Below are positions 29,401 through 35,905 of a stretch of 64,000 nucleotides of DNA, one piece after another. Location of the stretch: NCBI RefSeq assembly GCF_001447195.1, contig NZ_LFRI01000218.1, positions 1-64,000 on the forward strand, read 5' to 3'. Below the pieces are notes generated by a model, which was not told where the DNA came from, searched no databases, and saw only the letters and a program-made list of their open reading frames with translations. Within the stretch, counting starts at the first letter, position 1, and every line of letters starts with the position of its first letter. The position numbers and the translations under genes were made by a program. This stretch comes from Aquabacterium parvum. Its GTDB lineage: Bacteria > Pseudomonadota > Gammaproteobacteria > Burkholderiales > Burkholderiaceae_C.

Positions 29401-29464
29401 CGAGCGCCGCATCTTCGCGCGCTCGGCCGCTGGCCGCTTCACCGTCAAGCCGCTGGGGAAGTGA
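23432..29464 (+). CDS. Bacterial alpha-2-macroglobulin with thioester (YfhM-like)
   Basis: A 2010-residue envelope protein. ATG 23432 has GTGAGG 8 bp upstream. Instead of a lipobox it has two hydrophobic N-terminal segments (about 28-45 and 68-90), so it is probably anchored in the inner membrane by a helix. Macroglobulin domains follow, with an acidic Gly/Glu/Tyr insertion near residue 590. The A2M domain includes RGIYRPGDTFNLGV. The thioester motif GCTEQ is near residue 1523, in the TED domain. Such proteins trap proteases that reach the periplasm by covalent linkage through the thioester. pbpC begins directly after its stop, the pairing known from many proteobacteria: protection plus cell-wall repair. 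Confidence 0.9.
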   Translation: MLSRINQGIGAFFGSVGQRLSSVGQPLLAIFSGLLGLLLGSWQAPGWLRGLGRLGASALNWCRWHMLHVLVVAAVAAAGLSNLPLLKRWWQGLIPDAGSQSELTYQVEAPGRTVIEDKQPPNPLVVQFSGVAVPVVKVGKPATEITMEPTAAGQWTWAAADQLVFQPKADWPVGQRYKVSIGRKALAPNVTLKSREFEFQAPAFTIDVDSAEFYQDPVQVNLRRVVYQLRFSHPVNTKSLEGAIRLDEGDPEESLFGLNAGASRKFTVTYDVHKLLATVMSEPLPIPAQTQSMRLSVAAGVTAQQGGEGSADKLQRSVEVPGLYSLAINDISASVVSNQAGDPEHVLHVGTSMPVHERELAKAVQAWVLPESDKEGGEPTVWSDPTEVTPAVLKRAKRVKLEPISGEREVNDGLSFRMPSAEGGQFIYVQVAKGLRTPGGYLLADVRTGVMQLKAFAPELSIVSQGSLLALSGDKKLPILVRDLPGVKIEIARMLPQQLHMLISQSSGEFGKPGFYRGVTPDHLSERFEREVPLKLKPGRSHYETVDFAEYLKGPNGERRGIFLLSVKGYDPKRTANGANVDATEAPDESGYEGEEGGYEGEYGDQGGDIDPESMEDKRLVLVTDLGLVAKRTIDGSRDVFVQSIANGLPVGGATVEVWGRNGLVLVSQVTDASGHTRLPNLAAFQREKTPVLMVVRKDGDLSFLPFNRYDRNLDLSRFDVGGLRSAGVPNQMTGYLFSDRGIYRPGDTFNLGVIVKAGNWATSLKDLPVELEVVDARGLTVRREVVRLGAGGAAEFSHTTQESSPTGVYTVNLSLPRQSSPGAPDVPPLQLGSTTVKVQEFLPDRTKVTARLSQEALEGWVSPDELKAMVSVQNLFGTPAPNRRVTGSLTLRPAYPAFRAFPDHRFHDPMVARNGLTDELGEQQTDAEGKATFDLRLDRFEAATYQAHVLLKAFEPEGGRSVAAEARALVSDRPFLVGVKASGDLGYVSRNAAREVDIVAVDPQVKPIAVKGLKLVRVEHRVLSVLVKQNSGLYRYESRAKDVTLEEVPYAIAASGAKLRLNTATPGNFAYQLRDEDGLVLTQVDYSVAGAANLSRSLDRNAELQIKLSKKDYQPGEDIELSIQAPYIGAGLITIERDKVYTHTWFKTDKTATVQKITLPKDFEGNGYVSVHFIRDPASDEVYTSPLSHGVVPFATSLARRTARISLSSNALVKPGETVKMTLKSDAPTKAYVFAVDEGILQVARYVNPDPLKHFFSKRALEVSTLQTLDLILPEFRKLMMGAAPGGDGEGELGKHLNPFKRKRDKPVAYWSGLVDVNGSREFSYTVPESFNGSLRVIAVAVNDETVAAATTQTTVRGDIVLLPNVPLAMSPGDVVEVGVGLANNIVGSGKDAPIQLNLAVGPGLEVVGEAARTLKVSALSEASTVFKVRARSDAQAQLGSSAVTFTAQRGASRARLSTELSVRPASARVTLVQSGTLVGSGELKSQAQVYPQLARSELAISATPWAFASGLMQYLDQYPFGCTEQITSRTLPAVILASRPELAREVARGRSAAEQSAFDANKVWIGYLTQLRSRQNGDGGLAYWPGGPSDLYSTTQALQLLLEARERQLKAPADLMAKSSDFLQAQLGSGGSGLGGWRQRAQGAYLLTRQGVLVPAALANLRETLRSKAGQDARLSRHLGAAYLAASYQLLKQDSVANELIEPVWQDLLTRMKAQPAQSRGWDGYDDPMTHDTALIYLVARHFPKRLASLPTATWENLAKQMRDGWYSTASSASTILAVDAYATVAAQSAKTSGPLKAQAINAQGQAQALALGELLPMARATVPQGTARVKIGQGGELPLFYSWSESGFERGLPDKPLQQGMEIVHEVLNASGQVITEAKLGDEVTVRVRVRSLDRAQIPQVALVDILPGGLEPVQMPVDASEETDQPLWQRRLGGSGTWSLDFADVREDRVLFFGNVGRDMTEVTYKARATNVGEFSMPAAYGEAMYERRIFARSAAGRFTVKPLGK

Positions 29465-31801
29465 GTGAAGCCGGCGTGGCGCAAGGGCTTGAAGGCGGTC
29501 GCCATCACGGCGGCCTGCCTGCTCGCCTTGCGCTGGGCCCCGCATGAGCCGCTGAGCGAGCGCTTCGGTGGTTCGGTGGCCGTGCGCGCCCAGGGTGGCG
29601 AGCTGCTGCGCCTGACCCTCGCGCCTGATCAGCAGTACCGATTGTGGGTGCCGCTGTCGCGCATGTCTCCCGTGTTGGTCGACAGCGTGCGGCTCTATGA
29701 AGACCGCTGGTTCGACTGGCACCCGGGCGTCAATCCGGCCGCGCTGGTGCGCAGCGCCTGGTCCACTTTCACCGGTGGGCGCAGGCAGGGCGGCTCGACC
29801 CTGACCATGCAACTTGCGCGAAGGCTGCATGGCCTGGACACCCGCCACGTGCCCGGCAAGCTCGCGCAAATCGGTCTGGCTGTCTGGCTGGAGGCCCGCC
29901 ACAGCAAAGAAGACATCCTCGAGGCCTACCTCAACACCGCGCCCTATGGCGCCAACATCGAAGGCGTCGAGGCCGCCAGCCTCATCTACTTCGGCAAGCC
30001 GGCGCTGGCGCTCACCATGCCCGAGGCGCTGACGCTGGCCGTCATCCCGCAGAACCCGGTCAAGCGCATCGCCAGCCGGGGCCAGAACGCCGAGCTGCAA
30101 GCCGCGCGCGACCGCCTGTGGGCGATCTGGCAGCAGCGCCACCCGCAAGACGCCCGCCCTCACGCGCCCGAAGCCTTGCTGACACCGCCCGCCAGGGGCC
30201 GCGCCAAGCTGCCCTTCCTGGCGCCCCACCTGACCGACGCCCTGCTGGCCCGCCCACGCGAATCGAATGCCAGCACCAGCATCGACACCACGCTGGACGT
30301 GCGCATGCAGCGCACGCTCGAGCGCGTGATCCACGGCTACGTGCGCACGCATGGCGAGCGCGGCATCCGCAACGCCAGCGCGCTCCTGCTCGACACGCAG
30401 AGCATGGAGGTGCGCGCCGTGGTCGGCTCGGCCGATTACCGCGACGCCGAGATCGAAGGCCAGGTCAACGGCACCCTGGCCAAGCGCTCACCGGGCTCCG
30501 CGCTCAAGCCCTTCATCTATGCGCTCGCGCTCGACCAGGGCCTGCTGCACCCGCGCACCATGCTCAAGGACGCGCCCACCACCTTCGGCGCCTTCTCGCC
30601 CGAGAACCACGATGGGCAGTTTGTCGGCCCCGTGAGCGCGCAGGACGCCCTCATCCGCAGCCGCAACATCCCGGCCGTGTCGGTGGCCGCGCGCCTGAGC
30701 CGGCCCAACTTGCACGGCTTCCTCCAGCTCAACCAGGTCAGCCGCTTGCAAAGCGAAGCGCACTACGGCCTGGCCCTGGTGCTCGGCGGCGGCGAGGTCA
30801 CCATGGAAGAGCTCGCGCGCCTGTATGCGGTGCTGGCCAACGGGGGCCGCGTCAGGCAACTCGCCTACACCCGCGAAGACGCGCGCGCCCAGGCCGCCGA
30901 AGAAGCCGATCACCCGCCCCTGCAGGTGCTCAGCGAAGAAGCCGCTTTCATAACCCTCGACATGCTGCGCCAGACGCCTCGGCCCGACACCGCCGAGCCC
31001 GCGCGCCCGCCGGTGGCCTGGAAGACCGGCACCTCCTGGGGCTTTCGCGATGCCTGGACCGCAGGCGTCTTCGGCCGCCACGTGCTGGTCGTCTGGATCG
31101 GCCAGTTCGATGGCGCGGGCAACCCCGCTTTCGTCGGCATCCATGCGGCGGCGCCCCTGTTCGTGCGCATCGTCGATGCCCTGCGCGCCGAAGGCCTCGA
31201 TCCCGGCGAGCCTGTGCGACCGCGCCTGCCGCAACTCAGGCAGGTCGAGGTCTGCGCCGACACCGGCGGCATGCCCGACGCCCTGTGCCCCGTCAAAGCC
31301 AAGACCTGGTTCATCGCCGGCAAGTCGCCCATCCGCGCCAGCACCCTGCACCGCACCATGTGGGTCGACGAGCGCACCGGCCAGCCCCTGTGCGCCGGCC
31401 CCGGCGAGCGCCCAGCCCACGCTCGCGAGGTCGTGGTCGAGCAGTGGGGCAGCGACATGCGGCGCCTGTTCAGGCAGGCCGGTCTGCCCCGCCGCCAGCT
31501 CGCATCGGCTTGTGACACCGACCAGGCGGGCGAAGGCCAGGCCCCGCAGATCCAGGAGCCCATGCGCGGCGTGAACTACGTGCTGCGCAGCGGCCACTCT
31601 CGAGCGCTGGCCTTGCGGGCAGACGGCGGGCCCGACGCACGCACCCTGCACTGGTTCGCTGACGACGCGATGATCGGGCAGGTCAAACCCGGCACGGCCT
31701 TGAGCTGGACCCCACCTCAAGCGGGTCGATACGTCTTGCGCGTGGTGGACGACCAGGGCCGGGCCGATGCCCGCGAGCTGCAGGTCGAAGAAGCGCCTTG
31801 A
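29465..31801 (+). CDS. pbpC: Penicillin-binding protein 1C
   Basis: A 778-residue class A-type PBP. GTG 29465 lies directly after the macroglobulin stop. After one membrane helix (AVAITAACLLALRW) comes the glycosyltransferase domain: EDRWFDWHPGVNP, RQGGSTLTMQLARRL and EAYLNTAPYGANIEG. The transpeptidase domain has the SxxK motif in SPGSALKPF (Ser near 345), SRN in IRSRNIPAVSV and KTGTSWGFRDAW. The last 80-90 residues form the BiPBP_C domain typical of PBP1C. It polymerises and perhaps cross-links peptidoglycan, and in tandem with the macroglobulin gene it is thought to repair wall damage. Confidence 0.93.
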   Translation: MKPAWRKGLKAVAITAACLLALRWAPHEPLSERFGGSVAVRAQGGELLRLTLAPDQQYRLWVPLSRMSPVLVDSVRLYEDRWFDWHPGVNPAALVRSAWSTFTGGRRQGGSTLTMQLARRLHGLDTRHVPGKLAQIGLAVWLEARHSKEDILEAYLNTAPYGANIEGVEAASLIYFGKPALALTMPEALTLAVIPQNPVKRIASRGQNAELQAARDRLWAIWQQRHPQDARPHAPEALLTPPARGRAKLPFLAPHLTDALLARPRESNASTSIDTTLDVRMQRTLERVIHGYVRTHGERGIRNASALLLDTQSMEVRAVVGSADYRDAEIEGQVNGTLAKRSPGSALKPFIYALALDQGLLHPRTMLKDAPTTFGAFSPENHDGQFVGPVSAQDALIRSRNIPAVSVAARLSRPNLHGFLQLNQVSRLQSEAHYGLALVLGGGEVTMEELARLYAVLANGGRVRQLAYTREDARAQAAEEADHPPLQVLSEEAAFITLDMLRQTPRPDTAEPARPPVAWKTGTSWGFRDAWTAGVFGRHVLVVWIGQFDGAGNPAFVGIHAAAPLFVRIVDALRAEGLDPGEPVRPRLPQLRQVEVCADTGGMPDALCPVKAKTWFIAGKSPIRASTLHRTMWVDERTGQPLCAGPGERPAHAREVVVEQWGSDMRRLFRQAGLPRRQLASACDTDQAGEGQAPQIQEPMRGVNYVLRSGHSRALALRADGGPDARTLHWFADDAMIGQVKPGTALSWTPPQAGRYVLRVVDDQGRADARELQVEEAP

Positions 31802-31820
31802 AGCGCCTTGAAGCGCCCTG
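31791..31820 (+). repeat. Tandem 10-bp repeat across the pbpC stop
   Basis: AAGCGCCTTG occurs at 31791-31800 and 31801-31810, and as AAGCGCCCTG at 31811-31820, followed by two copies of a related ACGCCCCTG-like unit. The first copy encodes the last residues of PBP1C, and each copy places TGA in phase with the last one. It looks like slippage at the gene end. The rest of the gap up to 31967 holds nothing recognised. Confidence 0.6.
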
Positions 31821-31967
31821 ACGCCCCTGACGCCCCCGGGTGGCCCAGGTCAGGCAAACTGCGTGGTGGAAACCCTTGGTGTGAGCCAGCTTCTTGCACG
31901 ATGTGGCGCGGATGTGTCGCGTTGATCGCTGCCCAGTGTGTAAAGTGCGCAGAACGTTCCTGCACCC

Positions 31968-32795
31968 ATGCATCAACCGTTCGCCATGCCGCCATCGGTC
32001 CGCGTGCCGACCGATTACCGCGGCGTCTGGATGCGGACCTGGCTGCAGTCGACCGCCCACCAGGCGGACGCCTCGCAGCCCCCCGCTTCCCCGACTTGGG
32101 CACGCTGGCTCCAGACCAGCCTCTGGCATGCCGATCTCCGTGTCCCCGACGAGGCCATGGCGGGACGCGTGTCGGCGCCGCTGTCTGCGCTCGGGCCGCA
32201 GCAACTGGCGGCCCTGACCCATCAAAGCGCCTTCGCTGGCTGCACCCGGGTCGACCTTCACCCGCAAGGCGAGCTGTGCTCCTGGCTGCGCCGCATCGAC
32301 TACCAGCCCCCTGCGCTGACGCCCGACACCGCCTGGGTCGTTTTCGACGCGCCCGACCGCATGGTGCGCATCGACCAGCACAACGAGGTCACCGAAACCT
32401 GGCAGCGCCTGCCCGACTCGGTGGGTGTGTTTCGCGTGCTGTCGGGGGTCGATGAACAAGGCCAGCCCGACGGGCGCCTGCTGCTGCTGGCGGGCGTGCA
32501 CCTGTGTCTGGTGCGCGACCGCCGCCGTCCCTGGCCGCGTGGGCTGAACCCCGGGCTTGGCCTGGTCGACGTGATGCTGGCCCAGCCCGAGCACGCGCTG
32601 GCCTGGCTCGACCTGGAGGTCAGCTTCGGGTGTTGGGACGGCGACACCTGGCGCATCGAACGCTCGAGCCTGCCGGCGCGCGAGGGGCTCGCACTGCCCT
32701 GCGCGATGCAGCGCTGGCGCACCAGCAACGAGGCCGATGTCACGATCGCCGGGGTCACCAGCCGTTGGCAGATCCTCGAATGGACGCATGATTGA
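31968..32795 (+). CDS. Conserved hypothetical protein, possible HRI1-like fold
   Basis: A 275-residue protein with no signal peptide or membrane helix. ATG 31968 is the first in frame; 31986 is an alternative, and neither has a good ribosome site. The pattern YRGVWMRTWLQ, RWLQTSLWHADLRVP and FGCWDGDTWRIERSSLP suggests a two-barrel lipocalin-like fold. Similar bacterial proteins are sometimes grouped with the eukaryotic HRI1 family; this is a tentative memory-based link. It lies 5 bp before the SET-domain gene, so the two are probably co-transcribed. Confidence 0.55.
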   Translation: MHQPFAMPPSVRVPTDYRGVWMRTWLQSTAHQADASQPPASPTWARWLQTSLWHADLRVPDEAMAGRVSAPLSALGPQQLAALTHQSAFAGCTRVDLHPQGELCSWLRRIDYQPPALTPDTAWVVFDAPDRMVRIDQHNEVTETWQRLPDSVGVFRVLSGVDEQGQPDGRLLLLAGVHLCLVRDRRRPWPRGLNPGLGLVDVMLAQPEHALAWLDLEVSFGCWDGDTWRIERSSLPAREGLALPCAMQRWRTSNEADVTIAGVTSRWQILEWTHD

Positions 32796-32800
32796 GGGCC

Positions 32801-33349
32801 ATGCCCTCTTTGCACGCCCGACCTGGCCGCCCGGCCACCCCCGCTTCATCCCCGGTCACGCCAGCCGAGCCGGCTGATGCCGCCGCCCTGCATTCGCCGC
32901 AGGCGCCCACGCCTGCGCCCCGCCAGCCTGCCAACCCGCAAAAGCACCGCGTCAACGTGGGCCCCAGTCGCATCGACGGCCTGGGTGCCTTCGCGGGCGA
33001 AGCCATCCCCGAGCGCGCCAAGATCGGCGAAATCCGCGGCGAGTTCATCGAGCTGGCCGAAGCCCGCCGCCGCGCCAGGCTGGCCGAGCGCACCACCGGG
33101 CGCATCTTCATGGTCGCCATCTCCGACAAGCGGGCCGTGGACGCCTCGGCCTCCAGCGACCCGCTGCGCCATGCCAACCACGCTTGCGAGCCCAACATGG
33201 TCCTGAAGGTCCAGCAGGGCCGGGTGGCCTTCTACGCCATCCGCGACATCGCCGAGGGCGAAGAACTCACGGCCCGCTACGGCCCGACCCACCATGCCGG
33301 GCGCCTGCGTTGCGCCTGCGGCTCACCGCGCTGCGTGGGCTGGATCTGA
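32801..33349 (+). CDS. SET-domain protein lysine methyltransferase
   Basis: A 182-residue protein read from ATG 32801 with GAGGG just upstream. After a Pro/Ala-rich tail of about 45 residues the SET domain runs from SRIDGLGAFAGEAIPERAKI (near 53) through HANHACEPNM (pseudoknot Asn-His) to GEELTARYG. It ends with a post-SET-like cysteine cluster, CACGSPRCVGW, that could bind zinc with another Cys. SET enzymes methylate lysines using SAM. Bacterial targets are mostly unknown. It is 5 bp downstream of the hypothetical gene at 31968. Confidence 0.8.
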   Translation: MPSLHARPGRPATPASSPVTPAEPADAAALHSPQAPTPAPRQPANPQKHRVNVGPSRIDGLGAFAGEAIPERAKIGEIRGEFIELAEARRRARLAERTTGRIFMVAISDKRAVDASASSDPLRHANHACEPNMVLKVQQGRVAFYAIRDIAEGEELTARYGPTHHAGRLRCACGSPRCVGWI

Positions 33350-33490
33350 GTTTTTGTTACGTCTGGCCTTCAGATGCGGGTTGGGGTTTCCACCCGAGGG
33401 TGGTCCCTCAAGGCGCTCACCCCGCCTATGCTTGCCGCTTTCGCGGGTGACCCTGGATTCACCCGCAGCGCAACCCGAGCGGAGACCACC

Positions 33491-34558
33491 TTGCAACCAA
33501 CCGTTTTTAACCCGAGCCGTGCCCTGAGCCTGTGCTCCCTGGCTGTCCTGACCGCCACCCTGGGCCTGGCTCCCGCCGCCCAGGCTGCCAAGCAAAAAGT
33601 CTGTGTGTTCGACATCCTCGGCACCGCGGGTGATGGCTTCAATGCCGCCAAAGACTACGCCCTCGAGATGCAGAAGGCCGGCGCCGACCTCGAGCTCAAG
33701 GCCTACATCGACGAGCGCGTGGCAGTGGAAGACTTTCGCACCGGCCAGTGCGACGCCGTGATGGCCACCGCCTTGCGCACCCGCCAGTTCAACCCGCTGA
33801 CCGCCGCCCTCGACTCGGTCGGTGCCTCCACCATCGTGCGCAGCGGCAAGCTCGACATGGCCGGCAGCATCGAGGTCGTGCGCAAGACCGTGCAGACCTT
33901 CAGCAGCCCCAAGGCCGCCGCCCTGATGGTCAACGGCAACTTCGAAGTCGGTGGCATCGTCCCGCTGGGCGCTGCCTACGCCTTCGTCAACGACCGCGCC
34001 ATCTCCAACCTCGAAGCCTCCAGCGGCAAGCGCGTGGCCGCCTTCGACCACGACAAGGCCCAGGCCCAGCTGATCTCGCGCGTCGGTGCTCGCCCGGTGG
34101 CGGCCGACGTGACCAACTTCGGCACCATGTTCAACAACGGCAACGTGGACGTGGTCATGGCGCCGTCCATCGCCTTCAAGCCGCTGGAGCTGCACAAGGG
34201 CATGGGCAGCAAGGGGGCGGTGCACCGCTTCCCCATGACCATCCTGACCTACCAGATGATCTTCAAGCGCGACAAGTTCCCCGATGGCTACGGGCAGAAG
34301 TCGCGTGACGCCTGGACCAGCCGCTTCGACACCGTGGTCGAGCTCATCAAGCGTGCCGACGCCACCATCCCTGCCAAGTTCTGGATGGACCCGTCTCCCG
34401 AGGACGCCGAGCGCTACGTCAACCTGATGCGCGACGGCCGCATCGACATGGCCGAGAAGGGCTTCTACGACAAGAAGGGCCTGAAGATCATCAAGCGCAT
34501 CCGCTGCGACGTGGCGCCGGCCAGCTCCGACTGCGGTCAGCCCACCGAAAACTGGTGA
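33491..34558 (+). CDS. Putative periplasmic solute-binding protein (DUF6091-like)
   Basis: A 355-residue exported protein. The likely start is TTG 33491, because GGAGA (33481-33485) is 5 bp upstream and the signal peptide begins there (SRALSLCSLAVLTATLGLAP, cleavage at AAQAA). The frame is open upstream to 33374 without a convincing start. The mature protein resembles binding proteins related to TRAP-type receptors: VCVFDILGTAGDGFNAAKDY, CDAVMATALRTRQFN and FWMDPSPEDAERYVNLMRDG. No transporter genes adjoin it, so it may be an orphan receptor. A good terminator follows. Confidence 0.65.
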   Translation: MQPTVFNPSRALSLCSLAVLTATLGLAPAAQAAKQKVCVFDILGTAGDGFNAAKDYALEMQKAGADLELKAYIDERVAVEDFRTGQCDAVMATALRTRQFNPLTAALDSVGASTIVRSGKLDMAGSIEVVRKTVQTFSSPKAAALMVNGNFEVGGIVPLGAAYAFVNDRAISNLEASSGKRVAAFDHDKAQAQLISRVGARPVAADVTNFGTMFNNGNVDVVMAPSIAFKPLELHKGMGSKGAVHRFPMTILTYQMIFKRDKFPDGYGQKSRDAWTSRFDTVVELIKRADATIPAKFWMDPSPEDAERYVNLMRDGRIDMAEKGFYDKKGLKIIKRIRCDVAPASSDCGQPTENW

Positions 34559-34585
34559 TCCGCTGACGGGGCGCCTGCTGCCCCG

Positions 34586-34649
34586 GGGTGCTGAGCCGAG
34601 CACCCAAAGAAAAAGCCTCCCGGGTCCTGAGACTCTCGGAGGCTTTTTT
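34586..34649 (+). terminator. Double stem-loop with T-tract
   Basis: Two hairpins in a row. GGGTGCT (34586-34592) pairs with AGCACCC (34599-34605). Then GCCTCC (34615-34620) pairs with GGAGGC (34638-34643), flanked by five A on the left and TTTTTT on the right. The second is a textbook rho-independent terminator for the solute-binding gene. With its A-tract it could also act for the leftward gene at 34693-34905. Confidence 0.85.
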
Positions 34650-34692
34650 GTGACCGAAGGGAGCGCACCAGGCGCTCACCCATGCAGGGCGA

Positions 34693-34905
34693 TCAGCCCA
34701 GGGTCTTGAGCTCTGCGTCAACCTTTTGCAGCAGGTCGTCGGTGATCAGGCCACCGGAGAACTTGGCCACCATCGACAGGGCGAAACCCTTGCCCATGCC
34801 GATTTGCGGGTGGGTGGAGATGCCGGGCAGGTGCTTTTCCAGGATGGCCTTGGTGGTTTCGTTGTCCAGCAGGTCGCCGAGTTTGGATTCGATCGAGAAG
34901 CTCAT
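34693..34905 (-). CDS. Small conserved hypothetical protein
   Basis: A 70-residue protein read from ATG 34905 (SFSIESKLGDLLDNETTKAI). The upstream GTGAGA is a fair ribosome site. It is mostly helical with EKHLPGISTHPQIGMGKGFA in the middle. The same motif type is also seen as a C-terminal add-on in some hydrolases, where its role is unknown. It faces the terminator of the preceding gene and borders the DnaA-box region on its other side. No function is claimed. Confidence 0.7.
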   Translation of the reverse strand: MSFSIESKLGDLLDNETTKAILEKHLPGISTHPQIGMGKGFALSMVAKFSGGLITDDLLQKVDAELKTLG

Positions 34906-35158
34906 CTTTTGTCTCACTAGGGTGTTGGGTTGTGGATGGTGCTCCCGGGCACGTCAGCAGGCGACCCGCGCGGTGACACCCGCAAAGCATAACCCGAGAG
35001 TCAGCCTGTTGACGCGCATGACCCAGCACCGAGTCACCCCTTGCTCGCAGGGGCACAGGCGTGCACAGCAGGCGGCGGGACAGGTCGGTGCGTGATGCGC
35101 CCGCGAATTCACCATTTCGAATCACGAGCGAGCGAAAACCGTGCTTGGGCCCCAGCAC

Positions 35159-35853
35159 TTATCCCCAAAACGCAGCATGCTGATTTGCTGAATTTCCCCA
35201 TCGCGCCAAATGCCCTGCATGCCCTGTGTCAACGTGACAAGTGGTTGATTTGATTGATGAAAATCTCTTTGACGCAAGTCAGCGACAACCTGGGGAAAGC
35301 CTGGGGTGTGCGAAGCGGACACCGGTTCTCCCCGTTTTTGCTCACAAAGTTATCCACAGGCTGTGGATTCGACCGCCATGCCCATGAATCAAGCACTTAC
35401 AGGCCACTCTTGGCGCGTCGCATCGGCTTTGCCCCCTAAGTGAGGTGGACCGTGGCCGGGGGGCAGGGCGTCGCAACTTGTTCCTTGACCGATGGCGGCC
35501 GTCGGGATTTCGCGTGGCGCGCCTGCTGTGACAAAGCTCACAGAGGGAGACAAAGCGTGTCAGATTTCGAGCAACTAGGGCATACCCTTGGTTTTGATCG
35601 CTCGCGACTCACTTATCCCCATCAGGCGCTTCGCGAGCGCACCGCACTGGGGCGGGCCCCCAAAAGCGCACAAAGGTCCGCAGGGCTGCGCTAAGTCTTT
35701 GATTCTTCAAGCCTGCTCGGCGATGCCTCATTCTGAGGCAAACTGACCCAAACGTCGGTGTGACAAGCACTTAGCGCGCGTCTGCAAAGCTTTCCCACAA
35801 AGTTATCCACAGTCCGCGTGGATAAGGGTGTCCCCCAGGAAAATCAAGCACTT
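35159..35853. other. DnaA-box cluster in a ~1 kb gene-free region before priA
   Basis: Between 34906 and 35905 no credible gene is seen. Two perfect DnaA boxes TTATCCACA lie at 35350-35358 and 35803-35811. Near matches are TTATCCCCA at 35159-35167 and 35613-35621, and reverse-strand sites at 35817-35825 (TTATCCACG) and 35362-35370. The perfect boxes belong to a duplicated module: CACAAAGTTATCCACAG at 35343-35359 and 35796-35812, each followed about 30 bp later by AATCAAGCACTT (35387-35398 and 35842-35853). An AT-richer stretch lies at 35234-35275. This may be an origin-like, DnaA-titrating or DnaA-regulated promoter region. Confidence 0.6.
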
Positions 35854-35905
35854 GGCGGGTCGTCTTCATGCCTCTGTCAGAATCTGCCTGACACACATCC
35901 CCGCC

